From Erwinia sp. OLFS4 (GTDB lineage: Bacteria; Pseudomonadota; Gammaproteobacteria; Enterobacterales; Enterobacteriaceae), in the NCBI RefSeq assembly GCF_002752165.1, contig NZ_MOMB01000012.1:1-45303 (forward strand): DNA of 45,303 bases. Reading direction: 5' to 3'. Positions within the stretch are counted from its first letter, which is position 1; every line of letters begins with the position of its first letter. The notes under the pieces are model-generated. The model saw only the letters and a program-made list of their open reading frames with translations, had not been told where the DNA came from and made no database searches. A program made the translations under genes and the position numbers. Below are positions 28,562-36,563 of the stretch, in pieces.

Positions 28562-28963
28562 ATGAGAAAATCACGTTTCACCGAGCAGCAAATCACCAGC
28601 GCCATTAAAGCATCAGAAAATGGCAGTAAAGTAAAAGATATTTGTAGCAAGCTGAAAATTTCAGAAGCTACCTTTTATAGCTGGAAGAAGAAATATGGTG
28701 GGCTGGACTCAGAAGAAGGAAGGAAAATCAAACAGCTGGAAGCGCTATTGCACAATATGGAACGCGAACTAAAAACACTCAGCGCTGACAAGGCAATGCT
28801 ACAAAGCGTTCTTAAGAATTTCTTTACCACCAATGATAAGCGTCAGGCCGTCAACTTCCTGCAGGACAGGTTTGAAATCGGCACGCGCCGCAGCTGTCGC
28901 TTACTGGATATCAGCCGCAGCGTATACCACTATCCTTCAGGCCAGGACAGACAGCGCCAGTAA
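28562..28963 (+). CDS. transposase-derived HTH protein (IS3-type OrfA fused to OrfB N-terminus)
   Basis: 133 aa. Residues 1-88 resemble OrfA of IS3-family (IS407-group-like) elements: MRKSRFTEQQITSAIK and ISEATFYSWKKKYGGLD form the DNA-binding HTH, followed by a coiled-coil, leucine-rich stretch. Residues about 92-130 (KRQAVNFLQDRFEIGTRRSC, then LLDISRSVYHYP) resemble the start of OrfB, joined in frame with no frameshift signal. The DDE integrase core is absent and I see no IS ends. The ORF is intact with AAGAAAGG upstream, so it may be a retained DNA-binding protein, but it could also be an IS remnant. Confidence 0.72.
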   Translation: MRKSRFTEQQITSAIKASENGSKVKDICSKLKISEATFYSWKKKYGGLDSEEGRKIKQLEALLHNMERELKTLSADKAMLQSVLKNFFTTNDKRQAVNFLQDRFEIGTRRSCRLLDISRSVYHYPSGQDRQRQ

Positions 28964-29022
28964 CACCCTGAATTTTACAGGGATGAAGAGGTGCCTGCAC
29001 GTCAGGCTATTTAAATGCCTGC

Positions 29023-29036
29023 AGTAAAATTTTACT
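29023..29036. repeat. perfect 14-bp palindrome with nearby half copies
   Basis: AGTAAAATTTTACT is a perfect palindrome 60 bp after the transposase-derived HTH gene. Related half copies are at 28971-28978 (AATTTTAC) and 29071-29080 (CAGTAAAATT). A direct repeat TGCCTGCA at 28992-28999 and 29016-29023 abuts it. This is operator-like; no protein can be assigned. Confidence 0.6.
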
Positions 29037-29104
29037 ATGTATACCGGGTGTGTTATGCCATTACTCACGCCAGTAAAATTATAAATTATCAGAATGTTTA
29101 CAGC

Positions 29105-29134
29105 GCATTTCTCAGTGACATCACTGAGAAATGC
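29105..29134. repeat. perfect 14-bp inverted repeat (hairpin)
   Basis: GCATTTCTCAGTGA at 29105-29118 and its exact reverse complement at 29121-29134, separated by CA. No T-run follows on either strand, so it is not a standard terminator. Alternatives are an operator, a transposon-related end or an RNA structure. Confidence 0.75.
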
Positions 29135-29404
29135 ACCAGATTATACTAAAGAAAAATAAATGATTCTTTTTGCTGTGCCATTCTGAGTTAAACATTATTA
29201 ATATCAGAATGCGGTCAGATTGTTACTTTGCGGATAATCGAGCGGACGGACTGATTTCTGACAGAATTAAGAAATATCCTTAATTAAAATAAAAACCATT
29301 CAGAAAACATGAAATCCTCCCCCCTCTTTTCTGCCGGACTGATTAGAGCGGCTAACTTTTAATTTCATACCCCGCCAAAACAGGCTGGTTTTTTTAATGA
29401 ATCT

Positions 29405-29443
29405 GTTTAAGATAATCCCTTAAAAGCCAGATTTATCTTAAAC
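29405..29443. repeat. 11-bp inverted repeat with 17-base loop
   Basis: GTTTAAGATAA (29405-29415) and TTATCTTAAAC (29433-29443) pair exactly. The region is non-coding and lies about 560 bp before the YbjX-like gene. Function unknown; the AT-rich composition raises the chance of coincidence. Confidence 0.5.
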
Positions 29444-29910
29444 ACTTCGTCTCATTAACCACGCCGCTCAATTATTGACTGGTTCATCTTGTTATCCACC
29501 GCTGTCGGCAGCAGATTTACATTTGAGTTAAGTCACGCAAATCAATCATCTCATTATTCTTGAGCAGATCATTGACAGGTTTTACTCACTTATCCTGAAA
29601 AGGAAAAACCGGTTTCACTGAAAAGACGGCTGACTAATATGGGATACACTTCACACTTTGGCGGGTTTCATCCGCGAAATAACCATGCCACTGCAATAAA
29701 AAATGTGACTCTGCGACCAGTACCCGTCAGAGAAACAGCATAACGATCATTGTCTGGCGACCCTGACGACAGCACTTATCAGAAAAATTGACGTTATTGG
29801 TGGCAGAAAAATCATTATCGGGTAATAAACAGCCAGCCAACACCGCTATAATCCCGGCATCTTATCCGGCCACACTGATTAACATGGCGCAACACAAGGA
29901 TAAACACCAC

Positions 29911-29927
29911 ATTAACCAGCGGTTAAT
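29911..29927. promoter_or_regulatory. operator-like palindrome upstream of the YbjX-like gene
   Basis: ATTAACC-AGC-GGTTAAT, a perfect 7+3+7 inverted repeat, 73 bases before the ATG at 30001. A further GTTAA copy follows ten bases after the right arm's GTTAA. The position suits a transcription factor site; the factor is not known. Confidence 0.45.
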
Positions 29928-30000
29928 TTCAGTTAATTCTTAATTTTTTAATACCAGAAGCGATCCTGCTCTTTTTATTCACCGCCCGTCAGGAAAATGG

Positions 30001-30945
30001 ATGAACCTTATGTCGGAAAATACCTCGCAAATGATTCACAAGGAGAGTGGGCTATCTCTTTTTTACGCCTTAGTCTCAGGCCGGCTGCAACCCGGTGGCT
30101 TGTGGCAGCAACCACTGTATCGCGTAAAATACTTAGTGCGCGCTTTCATTTATCCCCGAGCCACTATGCAACTGCTGTCGGCCATTGCCGCCAGCCAGGT
30201 AATGCAAACGATGCTGCCGTTACAGAACACCCTGCCCGGAAAAATTCATCGCCCTTATCTTTACCTTTCTTTGCCAGTGCAGGCACGTAGCGAAGCGATT
30301 ATCAGTCATTATGATTTCGCCAGCCGGCTGCCGCTGGCCTCGCTGCGTACCGCGTTGCTTTCCAGCGTACCGCTGACGCTGACAACATTTAGCGGTAAAA
30401 ATGGTGAACACTTTGTCGTTGAACTGGTCTGCAGCGGACGCTGTGAGCGGGAAGGCGAGGCAAACATGTTTATTAAATGCAATCACACCCGTCTTGCCAT
30501 GCTGACTTTTGCCGTGATAAATAAACCACAGCGCGTGCTTATCATTGGCGGAATTCAGGGAGCGCATCGCGACACCCCCCATGAAGTGATTCGCGACGCT
30601 ACCCGGGCATGCCACGGGCTGTTTCCTAAAAGATTGTTACTGGAGGTCGTACAGATGCTGGCCGCCATCACCGGCGTCACGCGCATCGAAGCAGTCAGCG
30701 ATCGCGGCCACGTTTTCCGCAGTCTGCGTTACCGGCTTAGCAAAAAGCGCCTGTTCCATGCCAGCTATGATGAATTCTGGCGGGCAATTTATGGTCAGCC
30801 GGTCAGTCGCGACCTGTTTTCACTGCCACTTTGCTTTCCGCGCAAACCGCTGACGGAGATCGTCAGCAAAAAACGCTCAGAATACCGCAAACGCTATGAC
30901 TTGCTGGATGCCATGCAGGAAAGCTTCCGTCATCATGTACTGTAA
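30001..30945 (+). CDS. VirK/YbjX family protein (DUF535)
   Basis: 314 aa, fitting the DUF535 family that includes Shigella VirK and E. coli/Salmonella YbjX. Features: an N-terminal helical part with KYLVRAFIYPRATMQLL, LPLQNTLPGKIHRPYLYLSL, and the C-terminal half with VLIIGGIQGAHRD and RIEAVSDRGHVFRSLRYRLS. Homologues are often PhoP-regulated and linked to virulence or peptide resistance, but the biochemical role is unknown. No signal peptide. AGGAAAATGG precedes ATG 30001. It stands alone, convergent with the DUF3828 gene. Confidence 0.82.
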   Translation: MNLMSENTSQMIHKESGLSLFYALVSGRLQPGGLWQQPLYRVKYLVRAFIYPRATMQLLSAIAASQVMQTMLPLQNTLPGKIHRPYLYLSLPVQARSEAIISHYDFASRLPLASLRTALLSSVPLTLTTFSGKNGEHFVVELVCSGRCEREGEANMFIKCNHTRLAMLTFAVINKPQRVLIIGGIQGAHRDTPHEVIRDATRACHGLFPKRLLLEVVQMLAAITGVTRIEAVSDRGHVFRSLRYRLSKKRLFHASYDEFWRAIYGQPVSRDLFSLPLCFPRKPLTEIVSKKRSEYRKRYDLLDAMQESFRHHVL

Positions 30946-30964
30946 TACCGCTAACTGACGCCAC

Positions 30965-31402
30965 TTAAGGTGGCGTCACCGTAGAAACATCATCAATTTT
31001 CCAGATGCCGTGCTCATCTTTCATGGTGAGTAGAAGCCGTTGCTGGTCATCAGGTAGCCCCAGCACCACTTCACCTTTCGCCTCATCACCGTGAATTTCA
31101 AATGGCAGCGTAGAGATGTGGTCAACCCAGCTGTCACTGTAATCCGGCCCCTGAATGAAGTAGTCGTTATTCATCCCTGTCGGACTTTTAATCAGCACCT
31201 GTATGCGGTTAATCAGATGCTGGGTAACATACTGATTTAATTTAGGATCATGCTCATCAATCGGACTTTCATCTTTATTCATGGCGCCCAGATACCAGCT
31301 GTAAAATGCCTGTCCGGTCATCTCCGGCGACAGCCGGGGCGCCTGTGCGGCAACATGAAAAGCTGTCAGTGCCAGCAACAGTCCCATTAAACATGTTTTC
31401 AT
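30965..31402 (-). CDS. exported DUF3828 protein
   Basis: 145 aa with a signal peptide (MKTCLMGLLLALTAFHVAAQA, likely cut after an AxA-type site) and no lipobox. The mature domain resembles DUF3828: FYSWYLGAM, a central HLINRIQ, DYFIQGPDYSDSWVDHI, and a final beta-rich LLLTMKDEHGIWKIDDV. Predicted periplasmic; function unknown. AGAGAT upstream of the ATG is a weak ribosome site. The 270 bases upstream (31403-31672) hold no supported gene. Confidence 0.75.
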   Translation of the reverse strand: MKTCLMGLLLALTAFHVAAQAPRLSPEMTGQAFYSWYLGAMNKDESPIDEHDPKLNQYVTQHLINRIQVLIKSPTGMNNDYFIQGPDYSDSWVDHISTLPFEIHGDEAKGEVVLGLPDDQQRLLLTMKDEHGIWKIDDVSTVTPP

Positions 31403-31672
31403 TAATGCTATCTCTGTAAAGCGGAAACGACATCCTGAGTTCCCTGGCTCCGGTTATGGTCACCGATTGTAGGGGAAACCGGAACAAAATTCAGCCGGCA
31501 AAATAGCCACTTTAGATAAATAAATAACACCATCATAACCATGGCTATCTTGCAGACCTGAGCGCACCGATCCGGCGGCAGATAATAGAGAAAAGTTCAG
31601 CCTGCCAGCCCTGAGAAAGCCCGTATTTTTGTTTTGAAACAGAGGGTAGCTGAATACTGCCATTATCTCTCA

Positions 31673-32689
31673 TCAGGCTGAGTCACGGGCAACCAGCTGG
31701 CCGGAAAGCGTCACCGTCTGAGTTTCAGATTGCGGGTGTTTTATTTTACGGATTATCAGCGTGGCCGCCTGACGGCCGGTTTCCTCGCTGGCAGAAGAGA
31801 CGTAGGTAAAAGCAGGCGATGTCAGATTCACCTGCAGCATGTCCTCAAAACCGACCAGGGCAACCTGCTGCGTCAAAAAAACATCTTTACCGATAGTTCG
31901 CCCGACCTGGTGAATGCCACTGATACAACCGATCATTGCAGCCGGTGAATGACACAGTAATGCGGTGATAGTGTTATTCTTTTCCAGCAGCTGGCGCGTG
32001 GCAACGCTGACAGCATGCGTGTTTTCACTACAGGCCGGTGACGTGTCTTCACGATAAGGGATGCCGTTTTGCACTAACGCACTGCGGAAGCCAAGCAGGC
32101 GCTGCTGGCGGATAAGGTCGTTTTCCTGGCCGCCAATATAGCCAATACTTCGGTGACCCCGGCCAATTAAATAACGCGTAGCAAGGCCGGCTGCCTGACG
32201 ATTATCCCGCATCACCAGATTACAACTCCCGGTAATCTGCAGCTGTGAGACAACCACCAGCGGCAACGCAATCTGGCGAATCTGGTCCGGTAAGCTGGCG
32301 CAGCTGGTCTGTGAAGAGAGGTAAATAATGCCGGCAACGCCCTGCTGCCTGAAAGACAGCAGGCAGCGTGCAAGCTGGTCACCATCATCCTGCGGCTGGC
32401 CAAGGAATATCATGTAACCTTGTTTTTCCAGCTCCTGCACCACGCTGGCCATTACTTTTATCGAAAAAGTGTCACTAAAATCCCGCAGGATAAGACCAAT
32501 CAGGTTAGAAGTACTGGCGCGTAAATTTGCGGCAGCTACATTGTGGACATAACCTAACTCATTGATGGCAGATTGCACTTTTTCAATCGTTGCCGCAGAA
32601 ATTTTTCCTTTCTGACGAAGCACCAGCGAGACGGTGGACACCGATACCCCCGCCCGCTGTGCCACATCAATGATGCTGACTTTTTTCAA
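31673..32689 (-). CDS. LacI family regulator, MalI-like
   Basis: 338 aa with start taken at TTG 32689, because GGAG lies five bases upstream and the protein then begins KKVSIIDVAQRAGVSVSTVS, the standard LacI HTH. A GTG at 32695 is also possible. The in-frame ATG at 32755 is embedded in a hairpin and has no ribosome site. The hinge and periplasmic-binding-like sensor domain follow. It resembles MalI, the repressor of malXY, in sequence style and in being next to a MalX-like PTS gene. Transcribed in the same direction as and after that gene, so probably co-expressed. Inducer unknown. Confidence 0.82.
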   Translation of the reverse strand: MKKVSIIDVAQRAGVSVSTVSLVLRQKGKISAATIEKVQSAINELGYVHNVAAANLRASTSNLIGLILRDFSDTFSIKVMASVVQELEKQGYMIFLGQPQDDGDQLARCLLSFRQQGVAGIIYLSSQTSCASLPDQIRQIALPLVVVSQLQITGSCNLVMRDNRQAAGLATRYLIGRGHRSIGYIGGQENDLIRQQRLLGFRSALVQNGIPYREDTSPACSENTHAVSVATRQLLEKNNTITALLCHSPAAMIGCISGIHQVGRTIGKDVFLTQQVALVGFEDMLQVNLTSPAFTYVSSASEETGRQAATLIIRKIKHPQSETQTVTLSGQLVARDSA

Positions 32690-32732
32690 ATCCACTCCGT
32701 GAGAAAACCAAAAATTAAACCGGAAACAGCGT

Positions 32733-32752
32733 TCTCCCGCCGAAGCGGGAGA
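32733..32752 (-). terminator. perfect UUCG hairpin between the PTS gene and lacI-type gene
   Basis: TCTCCCGC-TTCG-GCGGGAGA read on the - strand: an 8-bp perfect stem closed by the very stable C(UUCG)G loop, 21 bases after the PTS gene stop. No T-run follows, so full termination is not expected. A processing or mRNA-stabilising role, or partial termination that lowers regulator expression, is more likely. Confidence 0.7.
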
Positions 32753-32773
32753 CATGCAGAGGCTATTTTTGGT

Positions 32774-34273
32774 TTATTTACCGATCATTGTCGACAGGGT
32801 TTGCGCGATAAACTGCGCGCGCGCACCAAAAATAATCTGAATACCTTTATCACCCACAAATACAACGCCCCGGGCGCCAAGGCTGTTAAGTCCCTCTTTA
32901 TCGACTTTATCACGCTCGGCAACTTCCAGCCGCAAACGCGTAATACAGGCCCCCACGGCATCGATATTTTGTGCCCCGCCCAGCAAGCTGACAATCTCCT
33001 GAGCCAGCTCGGTGTCGGTTCTGTCACTGGCATCGGCGGTAACCTCGGTGCGCCCGGGCGTTTTCACATCCAGACGCCGGATCACAAAGCGGAAGGTGAA
33101 ATAATAAATTACCGCCATAGGGACACCCACTACCACGGCGTTAAGGTAATGCGTCTGGAAACCATTCAAGGAAGGCACAATACCAAAAGACAGATAATCA
33201 ATAAAACCTGCAGAAAATGATTTCGCGATATGAGCATGCAGCAAATACATACACATGTACGCCAGACCAGCCATAATCGCATTAAAGATATACAGCACCG
33301 GCGCCACAAAAATAAAAGTGAATTCAACCGGTTCAGTAATACCGGTCAGAAAACAGGTAAGTGCGGCAGAAAACAGAATACCAAAGGCGATCTTTTTGTT
33401 TTTGGTATAGGCTTCATGGTACATCGCCAGACAGGCAGCGGGCAGTGCAAACAGCATCAGCGGGAACTCCCCCTGCATAAACTTGCCGGCATTCTGATAG
33501 CTATTCGCGCTAAATGATTTTACCCCTTCTTCCAGCATTTTGAACCAGATAGTCTGATCGCCGTGGATCAGCTGGCCAGTTTGCATGGTGTAGTCTCCGA
33601 ATGAATACCAGAAAGAAGGATACCAGATATGGTGTAATCCCAGAGGAATCAGTGCCCGCTCCACCAGCCCGAAAATAAAAGTGGAAGCGGCCTGATTATC
33701 GCCATTCACTACCACCGACAAAGCATCAATTCCCGCCTGAATATGCTGCCAGATAAAAGGTAATACCAGTCCAAGTAAAAATGATAAAAACGCGGTGGCA
33801 ATAGCAACAAAGCGTTTACCTGAAAAGAATCCGAGGAACTCCGGTAACTGCATCGCATGAAAACGGTTATAACACCAGGCCGCCAGGATGCCGCAAATTA
33901 AACCACCAAACACCCCCATCTGCAGTGTGGGAATGCCAACTACCATGGCATATTTGCCACCCTGAGTCGCCATTTCCGGCGTGACGCTCAGCATGGTGCT
34001 AATCGTGATATTGGTAACAAACACTGACACCGCCGCCGACAAGGCCGCAATACCAGATTCTGATGCCAGGCCAACCGCTGAGCCAATCGCAAACAGCATA
34101 GGCAGGTTATCAAAAAGCACGCCACCGGCATTCATCATCAGCGGCAATTCAAATTTATTACCGAATGCCAGCAGCAGACCGGCTGCCGGCAGCAGTGAGA
34201 TTGGTAGCATCAGCGCCCGACCAATCATCGACAGTTTTGACAACGACTTAATAAAACCTGAGATCAGACTCAT
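32774..34273 (-). CDS. PTS EIICB, glucose/maltose family (MalX-like)
   Basis: 499 aa. An N-terminal EIIC domain (about 1-395, roughly ten helices) has the family's PLGLHHIWYPSFWYSFGDYT and ITEPVEFTFIFVAPVLY segments. A linker and a C-terminal EIIB domain follow with the phosphorylated cysteine in GACITRLRLEV (near residue 442). No EIIA domain, so phosphate probably comes from Crr (EIIA-Glc). It looks closest to MalX-type transporters; the sugar is not assigned. GGGGGGAGACAGC precedes the ATG. A 13-bp inverted repeat at 34324-34356 marks the upstream control region. Confidence 0.9.
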   Translation of the reverse strand: MSLISGFIKSLSKLSMIGRALMLPISLLPAAGLLLAFGNKFELPLMMNAGGVLFDNLPMLFAIGSAVGLASESGIAALSAAVSVFVTNITISTMLSVTPEMATQGGKYAMVVGIPTLQMGVFGGLICGILAAWCYNRFHAMQLPEFLGFFSGKRFVAIATAFLSFLLGLVLPFIWQHIQAGIDALSVVVNGDNQAASTFIFGLVERALIPLGLHHIWYPSFWYSFGDYTMQTGQLIHGDQTIWFKMLEEGVKSFSANSYQNAGKFMQGEFPLMLFALPAACLAMYHEAYTKNKKIAFGILFSAALTCFLTGITEPVEFTFIFVAPVLYIFNAIMAGLAYMCMYLLHAHIAKSFSAGFIDYLSFGIVPSLNGFQTHYLNAVVVGVPMAVIYYFTFRFVIRRLDVKTPGRTEVTADASDRTDTELAQEIVSLLGGAQNIDAVGACITRLRLEVAERDKVDKEGLNSLGARGVVFVGDKGIQIIFGARAQFIAQTLSTMIGK

Positions 34274-34323
34274 GCTGTCTCCCCCCGAATGTGATTTGTT
34301 TTATGTATTATTGAGGTTAACTG

Positions 34324-34356
34324 TAAGTATAACGTTCTACTAAAACGTTATACTTA
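34324..34356. promoter_or_regulatory. operator: perfect 13-bp inverted repeat before the EIICB gene
   Basis: TAAGTATAACGTT (34324-34336) and its exact complement AACGTTATACTTA (34344-34356) flank the 7-base spacer CTACTAA, 51 bases upstream of the EIICB ATG. Each arm contains AACGTT, a CG-centred core like those of LacI-family operators (MalI sites contain AACGTT). The product of the LacI-type gene in the same operon is the best candidate to bind; the GntR/UTRA regulator next door is an alternative. The rest of 34274-34523 holds no gene. Confidence 0.75.
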
Positions 34357-34523
34357 TAATGAAATCTCGCACCTGGCGGTGCAATGGATATTTCATTAGC
34401 CGGCGGGCAGAATGTGAAATTTTTGAAGTTGATCGGCAAACTACCGGGCGATCTTAAGAGATAACGTAGCCAGCAACCAGGTGATGACAGGCGTTTTTTA
34501 ACCCGTTAACAAAAATGAGGCAA

Positions 34524-35264
34524 TCACGGACGCTCGCTATTCTGCCTTAACTGCAGCAGCCGGGTATTGATCACTGCAACGTTCACTTCGCAGGGGGTGC
34601 CATCGTCAAGATAGACGGTTTCATTAATTTCCAGGGCCGCATCCTGGTCATTCAGTTTCAGTAACATCAGCTGCTGCGGATCGCTGACGTTAATCGCATT
34701 CAGATGCTGTTCCCTGCGCTGAACCTTTTTACCGGTAACTTTTTCAATATATGAGTATTTTGAAATTTCCAGCTCGCTGCATTCCATGCTTTCAAACAGG
34801 CTAACCGGCAAATGAATGTGCTCCAGTGCCACCGGGATATCGTTAAAACACATCAGGCGCAAAATTTTATATATTTTATCGCTATTTTTTATCCGTAATG
34901 CCTGAGCAATATCAGGAGAAGGCACCCTGATGATACTCACGGTAAGCACTTTTCTTACCCCCTTAAACCCTTTTTTCTGTGCCTGAAAATCAAAAGGGGA
35001 AAGCGCGTGAAATCTGCCAGAATGATTACTTTTACCAATTGATCCAACAAAAAGCCCGGAACCTTTCACCCGGTATATTTGCTGCTGCTCAATCAGAATG
35101 CGCGTCGCCTCACGGACCGTGGCGCGGGTAATACCAATATTTTTAGCAATTGCGATTTCAGTATCGAGTTTATCGCCCGGTAGCAACCCCTGCTGCTTAA
35201 TCTTTCGCAGCAGGTAATCAACGACTTCTTTTTGTTTTTCGGTAATGCCCTCGATCATCAGCAT
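34524..35264 (-). CDS. GntR/HutC family (UTRA) transcriptional regulator
   Basis: 246 aa from ATG 35264 (MLMIEGITEKQKEV); ATG 35258 is also possible. N-terminal winged HTH with PGDKLDTEIAIAKNIGITRA and VREATRILIEQQQIYRVKGSG (residues about 8-75), then a UTRA ligand-binding domain ending EINETVYLDDGTPCEVNVAV. Proteins of this type usually sense sugar phosphates or related metabolites and control transport operons. It is divergent from the EIIA-EIIB-EIIC operon and is its likely regulator. The frame stays open to 35393 but that extension does not resemble GntR proteins. Confidence 0.87.
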   Translation of the reverse strand: MLMIEGITEKQKEVVDYLLRKIKQQGLLPGDKLDTEIAIAKNIGITRATVREATRILIEQQQIYRVKGSGLFVGSIGKSNHSGRFHALSPFDFQAQKKGFKGVRKVLTVSIIRVPSPDIAQALRIKNSDKIYKILRLMCFNDIPVALEHIHLPVSLFESMECSELEISKYSYIEKVTGKKVQRREQHLNAINVSDPQQLMLLKLNDQDAALEINETVYLDDGTPCEVNVAVINTRLLQLRQNSERP

Positions 35265-35741
35265 ACTTTCGATCCGGTAGAGACAGCATGGCGTTGCCGA
35301 CAGGATATAAAGCCTCCCGGCGCGGTGGATTGAAGCTGGGCGGCCCCGTCTGACAGCGTCAGGATGTGATCGGGCTAACGAATTTGCATTCAATCATGAC
35401 ATGTCCGTATATATCTTAACCTCATATATTGTATCTGTACACGTCCAGGTTCATCATCAATATGACTAGACATCTTTAGGTTTATCCGGAACGCAATAAA
35501 CAGGCAACCCGGCATCATCATTGCCTTTATTACACTGTTTTTTATAACAGTTATTGAATTACTCCCGCCAGCATGGCGGCGAAAAATAGCATCTGCCCTG
35601 AGTAAAACGCTATCCGGGCTGGGCATATAATCTCAAGCTGTCTGGACATAACTGGCCTACCCGAATGGGAAAGCCGCAGACAACAGAGTCAATAACACCA
35701 CGTCAGGGGTTCAGTACCTGACTTTATAGCAGGAAAAGAGC
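35265..35741. promoter_or_regulatory. divergent control region with two TGTCTAGACA-like sites
   Basis: About 480 bases without a supported gene between the GntR regulator and the PTS operon. TGACTAGACA (35463-35472) and TGTCTGGACA (35639-35648) each differ from the palindrome TGTCTAGACA by one base; such TCTAGA-cored palindromes are typical for HutC-type GntR regulators (for example NagR/DasR sites). GACATGTC at 35398-35405 is a third small palindrome. The promoters are not certain. Confidence 0.55.
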
Positions 35742-36203
35742 ATGGCAAATCTGGCGAGCTGGTTGAATGAAGAAACGATTCAGTACGCTGACAAGGTCAC
35801 CAGCTGGCAGGAGGCGATTATCCTTGCCGGCCGTCCTCTGCTGGCAGCGGGAGCAATTTCCCCGCGTTATATTGATGCCATTATCAGTATGAAGCAGGAA
35901 ATCGGTGCGTATTTTGTGATTGCACCGCGCATTGCCATGCCCCATGCCAGACCAGAGCAGGGAGCAAACAAACTCGGTTTATCGGTATTAAAACTGGCCA
36001 GCGCCATTAATTTTGACGCCGGTGAAAATGATCCGGTCGATATAATCTTTATGTTTTCAGCCCCCGACAGCAACAGCCATATCGATATGATCTCCCAGCT
36101 GGCGGAAGTGCTTTCTGACGATGACACAATGCAACACATCTTCACTACGCGCAGTAAAGCGGCGCTGATGGCGCTTTTACTGCCGGAAAATCATGCCGGT
36201 TAA
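35742..36203 (+). CDS. PTS EIIA, mannitol/fructose-ascorbate type
   Basis: 153 aa, PTS EIIA type 2 domain. The phosphorylated histidine lies in APRIAMPHARPEQG (about residue 68), followed by GLSVLKLASAINFD and the VDIIFMFSAPDSNSHIDMIS region typical of UlaC/SgaA-like EIIA. It takes phosphate from HPr and passes it to the EIIB encoded next. AGCAGGAAAAGAGC precedes the ATG. First gene of a three-gene operon, 48 bases before the EIIB gene. Confidence 0.9.
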   Translation: MANLASWLNEETIQYADKVTSWQEAIILAGRPLLAAGAISPRYIDAIISMKQEIGAYFVIAPRIAMPHARPEQGANKLGLSVLKLASAINFDAGENDPVDIIFMFSAPDSNSHIDMISQLAEVLSDDDTMQHIFTTRSKAALMALLLPENHAG

Positions 36204-36251
36204 CGCCGGCAGAATCAGACACAGTCATAACAGTCATAAATGAGGTGCGAC

Positions 36252-36524
36252 ATGAAAATCATGGCGGTATGTGGAGCAGGCCTGGGTAGCAGCTTCATGA
36301 TGGAAATGAATATTAAAAAAGTGCTGAAAAATATTGATGTTTCCGCAGAGGTTGATCATGCGGATTTAGGCTCGGTCACTGCCAATCTTGCCGATGTATT
36401 CGTTATGGGAAAAGACATCGCCTACAGCGCAAACTTGCCAGAAGACAAGGTTATTATCGTTAATAGCATTATTGATATCAAAGAGTTAGAAGAAAAACTG
36501 AGCCATTACTTCAACCAGGCGTAA
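36252..36524 (+). CDS. PTS EIIB, lactose/ascorbate type
   Basis: 90 aa. The phosphocysteine loop MAVCGAGLGSSFMMEM (Cys at residue 6) and the overall length fit the UlaB/SgaB EIIB group. It transfers phosphate to the sugar carried by the EIIC. ATG 36252 with GAGGTG upstream gives the usual EIIB start; an upstream ATG at 36240 would add MRCD. Lies between the EIIA and EIIC genes. Confidence 0.9.
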   Translation: MKIMAVCGAGLGSSFMMEMNIKKVLKNIDVSAEVDHADLGSVTANLADVFVMGKDIAYSANLPEDKVIIVNSIIDIKELEEKLSHYFNQA

Positions 36525-36563
36525 TCGCGCAATCGCTGTATAACATTGACCGCTGAGGTGAAT

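Larger units (their letters stand above)
28964..30000. other. 1-kb AT-rich gene-free region rich in inverted repeats
   Basis: No supported gene on either strand. Structures seen: hairpin CCCTG/CAGGG at 28966-28982; palindrome AGTAAAATTTTACT at 29023-29036; a perfect 14-bp inverted repeat at 29105-29134; an 11-bp inverted repeat GTTTAAGATAA / TTATCTTAAAC at 29405-29443; a T-run after a weak hairpin near 29370-29398; and ATTAACC-AGC-GGTTAAT at 29911-29927. The right end must contain the promoter of the YbjX-like gene. Confidence 0.6.

Noticed and set aside
29881..29940. PhoP box before the YbjX-like gene
   Set aside because: GTTAA copies are spaced by 10, not 11, bases and lack the GTTTA core.
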